From Symbiopectobacterium purcellii (lineage in GTDB: Bacteria; Pseudomonadota; Gammaproteobacteria; Enterobacterales; Enterobacteriaceae), in the NCBI RefSeq assembly GCF_019797845.1, contig NZ_CP081864.1:2852001-2916000 (forward strand): DNA of 64,000 nt, in the 5' to 3' direction. The translations under genes were made by a program, and so were the position numbers. The notes under the pieces were generated by a model. That model was not told the DNA's origin, searched no databases, and was given only the letters and a program-made list of their open reading frames with translations. Numbering within the stretch: the first letter of the stretch is position 1; the number at the start of each line of letters is the position of its first letter. Positions 47,460 to 57,700 of this stretch are shown piece after piece.

Positions 47460-47888
47460 TTATTTCACCTTGCGGTACTGGGGCTCACGCTGTTCTTGCG
47501 TCTGTTTGGCATCAATACTGCGTTCCGCCGTTGGGCGTAGCAGCAACCGGCGCAGGCCAATGGGCTCTCCGGTTTCAATACAATAGCCATAGTCTCCCAT
47601 TTCGATACGGCGCAACGCATCATCGACCTTTGGCAACAAGCGACTTTCTCTGTCGATTTGTCTGAACAACATGCGTAGTTCTTCTTCATGGGCTGCTTTG
47701 TCAACATCATCACCACTGGTATCGTAGCGATAGATCTCTCCTTTCAGCTCCCCAATGTGCGCCAGAATCGTCTGCCGCTCCGTTTCCAACCGCCGGCGGA
47801 AAAAATCCCGCTGCGCGCTATTCATATAGTCTGCTTCGGACATGGCCAGCAGCGTTTGTTCATCAATAGGCTGCGTTGAATCGTTCAT
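47460..47888 (-). CDS. DksA/TraR-family protein lacking the zinc finger (DksA2-like)
   Basis: This 142-residue DksA homologue keeps the coiled-coil with the acidic tip (SGDDVDKAAHEEE; Asp60/61 and Asp63 correspond to DksA Asp71 and Asp74). It keeps the C-terminal fold (YGYCIETGEPIGLRRLLLRP). Of DksA's four zinc cysteines only the first remains (Cys103). The others are Thr106, Ser124 and Ala127, the pattern of zinc-independent DksA2 proteins that work during zinc starvation. AGGAG precedes the ATG. Its probable promoter lies beyond the 13-bp repeat array, with a Zur-like box. Confidence 0.85.
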   Translation of the reverse strand: MNDSTQPIDEQTLLAMSEADYMNSAQRDFFRRRLETERQTILAHIGELKGEIYRYDTSGDDVDKAAHEEELRMLFRQIDRESRLLPKVDDALRRIEMGDYGYCIETGEPIGLRRLLLRPTAERSIDAKQTQEQREPQYRKVK

Positions 47889-47943
47889 TCAGGCTCCTCA
47901 TGTTGTTCTATCTCCACGCTGTGCAATCCATTCAACATCCACA

Positions 47944-48360
47944 GCAAGGTGCGCAAGCAAGGTGCGCAAGCAAGGTGCGCAAGCAAGGTGCGCAAGCAAG
48001 GTGCGCAAGCAAGGTGCGCAAGCAAGGTGCGCAAGCAAGGTGCGCAAGCAAGGTGCGCAAGCAAGGTGCGCAAGCAAGGTGCGCAAGCAAGGTGCGCAAG
48101 CAAGGTGCGCAAGCAAGGTGCGCAAGCAAGGTGCGCAAGCAAGGTGCGCAAGCAAGGTGCGCAAGCAAGGTGCGCAAGCAAGGTGCGCAAGCAAGGTGCG
48201 CAAGCAAGGTGCGCAAGCAAGGTGCGCAAGCAAGGTGCGCAAGCAAGGTGCGCAAGCAAGGTGCGCAAGCAAGGTGCGCAAGCAAGGTGCGCAAGCAAGG
48301 TGCGCAAGCAAGGTGCGCAAGCAAGGTGCGCAAGCAAGGTGCGCAAGCAAGGTGCGCAAG
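47944..48360. repeat. Perfect 13-bp tandem repeat, 32 copies
   Basis: The unit GCAAGGTGCGCAA is repeated 32 times without visible variation over 416 bp. Since 13 is not a multiple of three, each frame reads the same 13-residue repeat. No stop occurs on either strand inside the array, so long open frames there are artefacts. It sits 55 bp upstream of the DksA2-like start, in its probable leader. Confidence 0.97.
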
Positions 48361-48369
48361 CCACGCGCT

Positions 48370-48384
48370 CAATATATTATAACA
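48370..48384 (-). promoter_or_regulatory. Extended -10 promoter overlapping a Zur-like box
   Basis: On the minus strand TGTTATAATATATTG contains an extended -10 (TGTTATAAT). It matches the first 12 of 15 positions of the Zur core TGTTATAATATAACA as I recall it. A transcript from here would cross the whole 13-bp array before the DksA2-like gene. Confidence 0.5.
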
Positions 48385-48505
48385 TAACATTAATTATTTT
48401 GACTCTTTATGTAATAACAAATTCACCCTGCGCAAACTGTGTTCATTCACATAAAATAAGAAAATAGCTTCACGATTCACCCGTTTCGTCAATGATTCAG
48501 TGCTC

Positions 48506-49357
48506 TCAGCGCTGAAAATGGTGCATAAACGCCTGCTGTAACGAAAGCAGCGGGACAGATTGATGAGACTGCCCGGCATGAATAAAAAGCGAAACGTCGA
48601 GCTTATCGCGGTCCGCCGCCTGTAATCGCCACGACAGCTCACGAACGCCATCAACCATCCGGCGCTGGCGTCGATGCTGCCGCAACGCTTCCCTCTGTAC
48701 CTCGGGCAATGCCAACTCCCACCGCTCCAGCGATTGTTCCCACTCTCCCACGGATAAAAACAGCACGGGTGCAGCAGAGAGCTCCTCTGTCACCTCAGCC
48801 TGCAAAAAGTCTGTAGCAATCTCATTGATATAGCCCTCGTTCCACCACACCGAAGGACTGGAGGCATAGTAGTGTTGAAAGGCATGGCGGCAGGTAAACA
48901 AGGTATTGAGCGTAAACAGCCCACCGTAGGAGTGGCCAAATAAGGCTTCCCTCCTGGGATCGACAGAGAACGCTTGTCGGATATAGGGCTTCAGTTCATG
49001 TTGAATGAACGCCAGAAATGCCTCTGACTGTCCTGCCAGCCCACTCGGGTAGTATCCGCCGCGAGGATTTGGTTCAGGAACCCGCTGCGCCACTGCCGGA
49101 CGATAATCCCGTTCACGCAGCGTCCCTTCCAAATAACCGATCGCCACCACGACACCCGGCGTCATACAACACCGCGGGCGCGCCAGTGTACGCATCAGGG
49201 TTTCCGCCACCGGGAAATGGACTTCTCCATCAAGCAGATAAATCACCGGCCATCCTTGCTCTGGCGCTGGCTCATCGGGCCAGGCAATAAACAGCTGGTA
49301 GTCCCCGCAGGTGGAAGAAGTGAAAATCTCCTTCCGCGTTGGATAGTGCTGATACAA
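48506..49357 (-). CDS. Alpha/beta hydrolase, siderophore trilactone esterase-like (IroE/BesA type)
   Basis: This ~283-residue alpha/beta hydrolase has nucleophile motif GHSYGG, an oxyanion stretch VIYLLDGEVHF and a C-terminal His in AGQSHQSV. The arrangement matches the IroE/BesA/YbbA group that hydrolyses catecholate trilactones after import. No ATG begins the conserved part. A TTG at 49357, eight bases after AGGAG, gives a sensible N-terminus; longer frames overlap the upstream gene. It is transcribed with the isochorismate synthase gene, 62 bp downstream of it. Confidence 0.75.
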   Translation of the reverse strand: MYQHYPTRKEIFTSSTCGDYQLFIAWPDEPAPEQGWPVIYLLDGEVHFPVAETLMRTLARPRCCMTPGVVVAIGYLEGTLRERDYRPAVAQRVPEPNPRGGYYPSGLAGQSEAFLAFIQHELKPYIRQAFSVDPRREALFGHSYGGLFTLNTLFTCRHAFQHYYASSPSVWWNEGYINEIATDFLQAEVTEELSAAPVLFLSVGEWEQSLERWELALPEVQREALRQHRRQRRMVDGVRELSWRLQAADRDKLDVSLFIHAGQSHQSVPLLSLQQAFMHHFQR

Positions 49358-49419
49358 AAATGACACTCCTCTTGTTCTGTTCCCTGTCCTGAGGCACCGA
49401 GAGGCTAAGCAAAAACAGA

Positions 49420-50601
49420 TCAGCCCGGCAACTGTAATCCCAGCGCACGCAGCATAGTCCCCATTTTCCCCGCGATCTCTTCCCACTCTTTTTGTCCGTC
49501 AGAGCCTTCTACGATCCCGGCACCGGCGAAAAAGCGCACCTGCTGCTGCCGGATGATGGCACTGCGGATGATAATAGCCCATTCACCGTCGCCGTGTTCA
49601 TCGCTCCATCCCACAATCCCGCTGAATAACCCACGATCGTAGGGTTCCAATTCAGCAATCAACTGACGTGCCGCTGCCGTCGGCGTACCGCACATCGCCG
49701 GCGTGGGATGCAGCAAACAAGCCAGTTGTATGACACTATTATCCGTTTGGTACAGTTCACCTTCAATAGGCGAGGAAAGGTGCCACATGGTGTTGGTTGC
49801 TAACAATGAAGGGGCCGAGGGTGTGATAAGTTGACGGCATAAAGGGCGTAAATGCCGGGCAATATCGTCCACTACCATGCGGTGTTCCTGCTGATCTTTA
49901 TGTGAATCCAGCAATTGCTGACACTGCAGTTTATCGTGCTGCGGGTCTTGATGACGACAAATTGAGCCTGCCAAGGGGTTACTCCAGATACGCCGCGCAT
50001 TTTTGCGAATCAACAATTCTGGACTAGCGCCGACTAAAATCCCCCCCTCCGGCAGAGGCAGAGAAAAGTGATAAGCATGGGGGTTTTGCGCCCGCAAATT
50101 GTTCATGACTGCCGAGCAATCTATTGGCTGTGCGACGTCCACATCAAGCAGACGCGACAACACCACTTTGCGGATTTCCCCCTGACGCACGCAACGTAGT
50201 GCAGCCCCTACGGCAGATTGAAAATGCCGAACGTCAGGCATGCTGTTCACCTGGGTGATCGTAGCGATGGGGCTCGCACTGTTACTCAATGCAAGCGAGG
50301 TATCAGCCTGTCTGAAGGTAAAATGGTAGTGCAGCGGAATGAACAAGCAGGATGGACGACAGGTATCAAAAGGAATAGCACCGACCACAAGCGGCGCGGA
50401 CACGCCTTGCGCCCGTGCTCGCGCCATGGTCGCTTGTATCTTTTGCCACAGGGATTGGCCATTATCACCGTCGGTTTGCGCAGGTTGTGAAATCCGTTCA
50501 AAAATGCCCGAAGCGCTCACACACCGGTGTGTGGAGTAATAAGAGAAATCTACCGGTGTTTCTGACGGGTTACTGGTCTGGGTTACAATAGCATCCAACA
50601 T
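49420..50601 (-). CDS. Isochorismate synthase, EntC/DhbC/CbsC-like
   Basis: This 393-residue chorismate-utilising enzyme has GASPELLIRK, NPLAGSICR, KDQQEHRMVVDDIARHL, LEPYDRGLFSGIVGW and GAGIVEGSDGQKEWEE, all typical of isochorismate synthases. It makes the precursor of 2,3-dihydroxybenzoate or salicylate. AAGGTGACACG precedes the ATG. A perfect Fur box lies 225 bp upstream. The rest of a catecholate pathway (EntA, EntB, EntE, NRPS) is not in this window. Confidence 0.87.
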   Translation of the reverse strand: MLDAIVTQTSNPSETPVDFSYYSTHRCVSASGIFERISQPAQTDGDNGQSLWQKIQATMARARAQGVSAPLVVGAIPFDTCRPSCLFIPLHYHFTFRQADTSLALSNSASPIATITQVNSMPDVRHFQSAVGAALRCVRQGEIRKVVLSRLLDVDVAQPIDCSAVMNNLRAQNPHAYHFSLPLPEGGILVGASPELLIRKNARRIWSNPLAGSICRHQDPQHDKLQCQQLLDSHKDQQEHRMVVDDIARHLRPLCRQLITPSAPSLLATNTMWHLSSPIEGELYQTDNSVIQLACLLHPTPAMCGTPTAAARQLIAELEPYDRGLFSGIVGWSDEHGDGEWAIIIRSAIIRQQQVRFFAGAGIVEGSDGQKEWEEIAGKMGTMLRALGLQLPG

Positions 50602-51297
50602 CGTGTCACCTTAAATGATGAAATTAAACACGCCTGATTGATCTCATGCGGATACTCACATCTTGTGAAACGGATCGTTATTTCGCGCACACCTTCACGT
50701 AATTTATAAATATCAATCATCAATAAAACGATTTTTTAATTTAAATCCGTCCCACCTACCCAGACACACTCCCCCCGGGTCTCCGGCCTGCATAGTAGGT
50801 TGCAGGGTTACCACGCTAACTCAATTGATAATCATTATCAACAAGTAAAGTTGAGCGATACGGGTGCTATTAGGAAAAAAGAAATAAAAACAAGACAGGA
50901 GGGGATAAAAAGGCACCTCAATATACGACGAGCACTAATCACTCTTGATACTGCATACCGAACACATACTTGTAACCTGAGACTGTTATATCAAATTATT
51001 ATTATCATCCCTATTTATCATCGGTATACATCACACCGCATTCACATTGCAGAAAGGCAGTCACTGAATAAAGCCCCGTGTACTGAATGAAGAATGATTC
51101 ACATGAATGAATGCAACCCCTTACAGAATGACAGATAGAATAAAGAAGGAAATGCCGTCAAGACGGGCATACTTTTTTTACTTATCAAAAAGGCCGGATA
51201 TCCGTTGACAGATAAACGTAGCGTTATTTGTAATTAGCCTATAAATTCGCGTGCTACGCTTCAATCAGTACTTTATATATCATCGTTGGATAATAAA
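50602..51297. other. Control region upstream of the isochorismate synthase
   Basis: About 700 bp lie between the divergent isochorismate synthase and the unknown plus-strand gene. It contains the Fur box at 50825-50841. I see no gene; short frames have no ribosome sites or family patterns. Confidence 0.5.
50825..50841. promoter_or_regulatory. Fur box (perfect 7-1-7)
   Basis: TTGATAATCATTATCAA contains an exact TGATAAT-N-ATTATCA. It lies 225 bp before the isochorismate synthase start and about 470 bp before the unknown plus-strand gene. Confidence 0.85.
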
Positions 51298-51503
51298 ATG
51301 CTACGAATACTCAACGCCAATAGCTCGACCTACTGCTTAAAGGCCGTCTCGATCAGGAGGAGTCTCTTTTATTAAAAAACCGACTGTATTACAACAATAC
51401 GCTACATCGACTCAAAAATAAATTAATTGGCACGCTGTCACAATGCAACCGAAACATCCTTCGTATCAACAATAAAATCCCATGTTCCGAAAATAAAATA
51501 GCA

Positions 51504-52439
51504 TTGAGTGGCTCCACCTCTATCCCACAGGAATATGACGGTTACATTACGGACACGCTCTCTGGTGACAAAATGACCATGAACAACTGTCTGGCACATA
51601 CCCGAGAGATGGCGAATTATGCGAAGACACAATTTGAAGCGGAAACGACCCAATTGCATCATATTTTTACCACCACAATCAAAGACACCCAGCTAAGTAT
51701 CGGTGAAATTAATAGCCAGATCACCGCATTAAATACCGCGCTGGAGCAGCAACAATCCTCCGCTGATGAAGCCCTACACCAGGTTGACTCGAGTTACTCC
51801 CACAATAAAGCCATCAAAAACCTGAAATTAGTATTAAAGGAGATTAAGAAGCAGGAGAAATATAACCAGAACGCAGCAACTGCGCAGTACGTCTCGCCCA
51901 CTCCCGCTACCACCAGCGAGAGTGCAACGGCCGCATCAGAGATGGACATTGCAGGCATTACGGCAATTATAAATGGAAATCAATTGGTTAAGCCTTCACC
52001 CCACCGAGACAGGCAACCGATCACCTATACCTTAATCAAGAATGAAAATGAAGCCATGCTGATCTCGCTGACCCAAAATCTGGGTAAAGACGTCATCAGC
52101 AACGCCTTTAAACATGACACGATACACATCCTGTCAACGCTAAAAACAACGGCGAGTGAAGCACTCCCTGACACCGACGTGCGCGCTAAACTTAATGAAA
52201 TTCTGAGCGTACTTGACAGTGCCAGCACATTTACACCCGCATTGATTAGCGAAGGGCAATATGTGGCATTGGCACAAAAGCTGCTGCTTGCTTACAACGC
52301 CGAAGAACCTGCTCGACAGGCTCTATTGAATCAGGCTCAGGCGATATTACAGCCAACCCCTCTCACCTCCGCGCTAAACAGCGAAAAAATCAATACGCTA
52401 ATCCGCTATCTCACGACGGATGGTCTACACGATAGCTGA
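51504..52439 (+). CDS. Unknown helical protein, 5' end uncertain
   Basis: I do not recognise this protein of about 311 residues from a TTG at 51504. It is polar and mostly helical, with a coiled-coil-like stretch (INSQITALNTALEQQQSSAD), a Ser/Thr/Ala linker near residue 140 and no signal or membrane segment. The open frame continues 60 codons upstream to 51324 with protein-like content (LLLKNRLYYNNTLHRLKNKL) but no ATG there. An ATG at 51298 lies in another frame (MLRILNAN), suggesting a frameshift near 51310-51330. An ATG at 51573 is another possible start. Confidence 0.55.
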   Translation: MSGSTSIPQEYDGYITDTLSGDKMTMNNCLAHTREMANYAKTQFEAETTQLHHIFTTTIKDTQLSIGEINSQITALNTALEQQQSSADEALHQVDSSYSHNKAIKNLKLVLKEIKKQEKYNQNAATAQYVSPTPATTSESATAASEMDIAGITAIINGNQLVKPSPHRDRQPITYTLIKNENEAMLISLTQNLGKDVISNAFKHDTIHILSTLKTTASEALPDTDVRAKLNEILSVLDSASTFTPALISEGQYVALAQKLLLAYNAEEPARQALLNQAQAILQPTPLTSALNSEKINTLIRYLTTDGLHDS

Positions 52440-52449
52440 CGCTTTTGCC

Positions 52450-52468
52450 AACGGCTGCGGTAGCCGTT
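52450..52468 (+). terminator. Terminator-like hairpin after the unknown gene
   Basis: AACGGCT / AGCCGTT with a GCGGT loop is followed by TGATTTTCT. Confidence 0.6.
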
Positions 52469-52617
52469 TGATTTTCTCGTCTTGATGCCCACAATAATGC
52501 CATCATCACACCTGACAGATGCGACGACGACAGGTAAAATGGCCGCACCCCCATGAACCGGTGCTACCTTATACCGTTCAGTCTGGCTGCATTAGCACCT
52601 ATCAATCGTGAAGAAGA

Positions 52618-53007
52618 ATGATGACCACACCGCCATCGCCATCGCCATCGCCATCAGAGAAAAAGCCCTGGTGGCAGCAAGGAAAAACCCCTGATTACCG
52701 TTTTTCTCTGGCCAACGAGCGTACCTTTCTTGCCTGGATTCGAACCGCGCTGGCCTTTTTGGCGGGTGCCATTGCTATCGATCAGTTCACCGTCAATCTG
52801 GCAACCCCTATGGTCCGGCAGAGTCTGGCGCTGTTACTGGTGCTGAGTGCCGCCGTACTCGGTGGGCTGGCCTACTTTCGCTGGGCGCGCAGCGAAAATG
52901 CCATGCGCCAGGAACAAGACATGCCCTATAGCCCACTACTGCTACTGGTAACGCTGTTTGTTACCGCCGTCGCCATGGTGCTGGCCGTGGTGGTTATCGT
53001 TGGTTAA
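52618..53007 (+). CDS. yidH: DUF202 inner membrane protein YidH
   Basis: This 129-residue protein has three membrane segments and the DUF202 motif DYRFSLANERTFLAWIRTAL, the same as in E. coli YidH. The N-terminus carries an additional Pro-Ser repeat (PSPSPSPS) from four CGCCAT hexamers. The function is unknown. yidG follows immediately. Confidence 0.88.
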   Translation: MMTTPPSPSPSPSEKKPWWQQGKTPDYRFSLANERTFLAWIRTALAFLAGAIAIDQFTVNLATPMVRQSLALLLVLSAAVLGGLAYFRWARSENAMRQEQDMPYSPLLLLVTLFVTAVAMVLAVVVIVG

Positions 53008-53011
53008 CCGC

Positions 53012-53329
53012 GTGCCCGCTGCTCCCGATCCGGGGCTACAACCGCAACGAACTGGCATGGCCTGGTCACGATCTGTGCTATTGGCACTGATCGTCAGTAT
53101 GCTCTGTTTTCGTTTTAGTCTCTATCGCGACTCAGGATTAGCGCTGTGGTGCAGCGTACTGCTGTTGGCACTCGCTGTGGTGATGGTGGCGATGAGCGTG
53201 TGGCGCTTACGCTTTTCGCATCAACGCCCTGCATCAAGCGCCACCGTGGTTCGCTATGCCATCGCGTTTTGTTCCCTCTCCGTGGTGGTAACCGCGCTGG
53301 TACTAGCCTATAGCATCCTGCAATATTAG
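53012..53329 (+). CDS. yidG: DUF202 inner membrane protein YidG
   Basis: This ~105-residue protein has three membrane segments and the start pattern DPGLQPQRTGMAWSRSVLLA, typical of YidG. The GTG at 53012, 5 bp after the yidH stop, is the most reasonable start; TTG at 53000 is an alternative. The paired arrangement yidH-yidG is as in E. coli. Confidence 0.82.
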   Translation: MPAAPDPGLQPQRTGMAWSRSVLLALIVSMLCFRFSLYRDSGLALWCSVLLLALAVVMVAMSVWRLRFSHQRPASSATVVRYAIAFCSLSVVVTALVLAYSILQY

Positions 53330-53343
53330 TTCGGCTGACGTAG

Positions 53344-54771
53344 TCAGAGCAGCGAGACGCCACCGCCCAACGCATTATAGAGCGTGACCAAATTATCCAG
53401 CCGGGTCTGTTCCAGCGTAATCAATCCCTGCTGTGCACTGTAAAGTGTGCGCTGTCCCTCCAGTAGGTTCAGGTAAGTGTCCACCCCTTCCCGGTAACGA
53501 CGCTCTGCCAGGCGATAGCTACGCTCAGCGGCAGCCACATAGTCACGCTGCGCGGCGAGCTCTTCATCAATAGTCCCTTTGCGTGCCAGCGCATCAGCCA
53601 CCTCTTTAAACGCAGATTGGATCGCTTTTTCATAGCTGGCAATGTAGCCCTGTTTCTGTGCCTTGGCATAATCCAGCGACGCTTGATTAGCACCGCCGTC
53701 AAAGAGCGGCAGACTAATACCTGGAGCAAACGACCACACTCCGGCACCGCCACTGAACAGGGAAGACAGCGCCGTGCTGCTGACCCCACCACTTCCCGTT
53801 AACGTTACCTTTGGAAAAAACGCTGCACGGGCGGCACCAATATTGGCATTCGCTGACTTGAGATTGTGTTCAGCTTCCTGCACGTCGGGACGCTGCAGTA
53901 ACGTGGACGAATCAACACCAGCCGCAACGGGCGCAATAGCGTACTGCAATGACGCCAGGTTTTCTGGCAACAACACCTCCTGCACGGTTTGCCCAACCAG
54001 AAGGTTCAGCGCATTAAGGTACTGCGCACTGCTTGTCGTATTGCTGGCAACATCCGCGCGCGCCTGCTGGTATACCGTTTCTGCCTGCGCAACATCCACA
54101 CCCGAAGCCACACCGTTACGCTGACGCTGACGAGTGACGTCCAGCGAAGCCTGAGCACTCTGCAATGTATGTTGCGACAAAACCAGATCACTGCGTGCTT
54201 TGGCCAGCGCAATATACGCCGTGGTTGTGTCCGCAATCAGCGTCAAACGAACACTTTTCTCCGCCTCCTGCGTTGAGAGATAGCTCTCCAGCGCGGCTTG
54301 AGTCAAGCTATGCACGCGCCCAAACAAGTCCAACTCAAACGAACTGCTGGACACCGAAGCACTGTAGGTTTGTGAGATCTGGGTGTTATTGGCACTGCCT
54401 GGTGAGGTTGCGCTGAGCGCGCGGCCTCGGCTTCCCTCCCCCCCGGCATTCACCGTTGGTCGCTGCGCAGCCCTCTGGATACCATACTGAGCACGGGCAG
54501 CCTCAACATCGGAAACCGCCTTGCGCAAATCGCGGTTGTCATTCAATGCCAATTCAATGACCTGACGCAATTTCTCATCGGCGATAACCTGACGCCAGGG
54601 AACTTCGCTCGCCGCCGGCATATTTTTCTCTGGCGTAAGATAGCCAGCCCCCTGTGGCCATGCCTTTTCTACCGGTACAGTGGGTCGCTGGTAGTGAGGT
54701 TCCAGCGATAAACATCCGCTTAATAACCAAGGAAAAATCACCGTAATCCATTTCAGATTATGCATCATCAT
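53344..54771 (-). CDS. RND efflux outer-membrane lipoprotein (OprM/NodT type)
   Basis: This ~475-residue outer-membrane factor has a lipoprotein signal ([13 protein letters not shown]) and two OEP repeats ([40 protein letters not shown]). It should form the TolC-like exit duct for the neighbouring pump. The start at 54771 overlaps the pump gene's end by 14 bp, so the two are coupled. It appears intact, unlike its two partners. Confidence 0.9.
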   Translation of the reverse strand: MMMHNLKWITVIFPWLLSGCLSLEPHYQRPTVPVEKAWPQGAGYLTPEKNMPAASEVPWRQVIADEKLRQVIELALNDNRDLRKAVSDVEAARAQYGIQRAAQRPTVNAGGEGSRGRALSATSPGSANNTQISQTYSASVSSSSFELDLFGRVHSLTQAALESYLSTQEAEKSVRLTLIADTTTAYIALAKARSDLVLSQHTLQSAQASLDVTRQRQRNGVASGVDVAQAETVYQQARADVASNTTSSAQYLNALNLLVGQTVQEVLLPENLASLQYAIAPVAAGVDSSTLLQRPDVQEAEHNLKSANANIGAARAAFFPKVTLTGSGGVSSTALSSLFSGGAGVWSFAPGISLPLFDGGANQASLDYAKAQKQGYIASYEKAIQSAFKEVADALARKGTIDEELAAQRDYVAAAERSYRLAERRYREGVDTYLNLLEGQRTLYSAQQGLITLEQTRLDNLVTLYNALGGGVSLL

Positions 54772-57700
54772 TATTCTCTTCTCTGGGCGTATTGGGCTGT
54801 GCAATGCCCTTCTTTATTTGAGGAAATCGACGCCGTACCAACATAAAAAACATCGGAACCAGAAAAACAGTCAGAAAGGTTGCCGTTAGCGTACCGCCAA
54901 CAATGCCCGAACCGATGGAAACTCGGCTATTCGCTCCGGCACCTGTGGCTAACGCCAACGGCAGTACCCCCATGATGAATGCGAGCGAGGTCATTAATAC
55001 CGGGCGCAGCCGGATCGATGCACCTTCCAGCGCTGCATCAAACAGTGTCGCCCCTCGCCGGTATGCCAGCTCGGCAAATTCGACAATAAGGATGGCATTC
55101 TTGGCGGAAAGGCCAATGGTGGTTAACAGCGCAACCTGGAAGTAAACATCGTTCTCCAGTCCGCGTAGCGTTGCTGCTAAAACCGCCCCGATCACACCAA
55201 GGGGGATCACCAGCATCACCGAAAAAGGAATACTCCAGCTTTCATACAAAGCAGCCAGGCACAAAAACACCACCAAAATGGAAATGGCATACAGTGCAGA
55301 GGTTTGCCCTCCTGCCAGACGCTCTTGGTAAGAGAGACCACTCCAGGCATAAGTCGAACCTTGTGGTAACGAGTAAGCCAAACGCTGCATCTCATCCATC
55401 GCTTCGCCAGAACTGACGCCCGATGCACCACTACCTTGAATTTCATAGGAAGCAAGACCGTTGTAACGCGATAAACTCTCCGGCCCATAAGTCCAATGTG
55501 TAGTAGCAAAAGCGGAGAATGGCGTCATCGTATTATTGCTACCGCGCACCTGCCATTGTTCCAGATCTTCCGGTTTGCTACGCGTGTCGGTGTCGCCTTG
55601 CATATACACTTTTTTCACTCGCCCACGATCGAGGAAATCGTTAATGTAAGTCCCCCCCATGCACTGCTCAGTGTTGACGTGACATCGCTGAGGGAAAGGC
55701 CAAGTGCATTCGCTTTTGCGTTATCGATTTGCAATTGCGGCATCTGAGCCAACTCATTGGGCCGAACCGCGGACAGTAACGGACTCTGCCGCGCGTCACT
55801 TAATAACGTGTCGCGCAGCGCTAAAAGTTGCGTACGATCGGTGGTGCCGCTGGCCTGTAGCTCAAAGGTAAACCCGCTAGTTTGCCCCAGACCGTCCACA
55901 GCGGGTGGCGTCAAGGTGAAGACTTGAGCGTCACGCAGGGACGAAAATGCAGCCATTGCTCGTTTGGCAATGGTATCCGCGCGATTTTCCTCTCCTTGCC
56001 GCTGACGCCAATTTTTCAAGGCGACAAATGCCATGCCCGCATTTTGTCCACTACCACTAAAGCCAAACCCTGTAATGACGAATATCGCTTCCGTATTCTC
56101 CTTTTCCTCCGTCAGGAAATAGTTTTCTATTGCTTTCCCTATTTTCTCTGTACGTACCGCCGTTGCACCCGGAGGAAGAGTGAATTGCACCATCACATCC
56201 CCTTGATCTTCTGTGGGCAAAAATCCGCTCGGTAAACGGACAAACATCACCCCCATCAGCACCACAATCGCCGCATAAATCAACACAAAGCGTCCTGGAT
56301 GACGCAGAATCTGCGCAACCTGTTGACGGTGTCTCCCCTGCAAATGCTGATAGCCGCGATTAAATCGTGCAAAAAAACCCGATCCGTTTTCCACATGTGA
56401 GACGGGACGCAAAAGAGAGGCGCACAGTGCGGGTGTAAGCGTTAATGCGACGAGAACCGATAACGCCATAGACGACACAATCGTGATAGAGAACTGACGA
56501 TAGATAACGCCCGTCGAACCACCAAAAAACGCCATCGGCAGAAAGACTGCACTCAGCACCAGAGCCACGCCGATCAACGCACTGGAAATTTCCTGCATGG
56601 ATCGTTCCGTAGCAACCACGGGAGACAACCGCTGCTCACGCATCAAGCGTTCGACGTTTTCCACAACGACGATGGCATCATCCACCAGTAATCCAATGGC
56701 CAACACCATACCGAACAACGTCAGCGTATTGATTGAATAACCGAAAATTGCCAGAACACCAAATGTCCCAAGCAAGACGACAGGGACGGCGACAGCAGGA
56801 ATAAGCGTAGCTCGCCAGTTTTGCAGAAAAAGGAACATGACCGCTACCACCAGTGCGATAGCTTCAAACAGTGTTTTGACGACTTCTTCGATAGATATTT
56901 TGATGAAGTCGGTACTGTCTTTCGGGTACGCGACGCGGTATCCCTCTGGCATGGTAGGTGCATACTCAGCCACTTTCGCTTTTACGCGCTCTGCGGTCGC
57001 CAACGCATTCGATCCAGGCGCCAACATCACGGCAATCCCTGCCGCGGGATGCCCGTTAAGACGGGTGATGATGCTGTAATCTTCATCACCCAATTCAACC
57101 CGCGCCACGTCGCTCAAACGTACAACGGCACCACTACTGTCACTTTTAACAATAATGTTGTTAAACTGGTCCACCGTTTTCAATTGTGATTGCGCCATGA
57201 CGGTCGCCGTCAACTGTTGCTCGCTGCGAGATGGCAATGCACCTATCTTGCCCGCAGCAACTTGCACGTTCTGCGCTTCTACTGCCGTCGAAATATCCGA
57301 AGGCATCAAGCTATACGCAGCCAGTTGTGTTGGGTTTAGCCAAATACGCATCGCATATTGAGAACCAAAAACCTGAACATTACCTACGCCTTCTACACGT
57401 GCCAGCGGATCCTGCAAATTACTTACCATATAGTCAGCAATATCAGAGGAGCTACTGCGATCGCGACTGTCGTACAACGACATGATAAGCAGAAAGTTAC
57501 TTTGTGCTTTGGTAACCGTCACGCCTTGTTGCTGAACCTCTGTCGGCAAACGGTTCAGTGCCTGCTGTACCTTGTTCTGCACCTGAGCAGTATCCGGGTC
57601 AGTGCCCTGAGCAAACGTGACCGTGATTTTCACATCGCCACTGGAACTGCTGGATGATGAGAAATAGAGCAAGCCATCCAACCCGGTAAGCTGCTGTTCA

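Noticed and set aside
47944..48360. CRISPR array
   Set aside because: The copies abut without spacers and the unit is only 13 bp; no cas genes are present. It is a simple tandem repeat.
47842..48467. Long open frames on both strands rich in ARCASKVRKQGAQ or LAHLACAPCLRTL repeats
   Set aside because: They arise because a 13-bp repeat without stops is open in all six frames. No ribosome sites or family signals support a protein.
50800..51090. 96-codon plus-strand frame over the Fur box
   Set aside because: It begins before the operator, has low-complexity Ile runs and no ribosome site. The Fur box is better explained as a regulator site.
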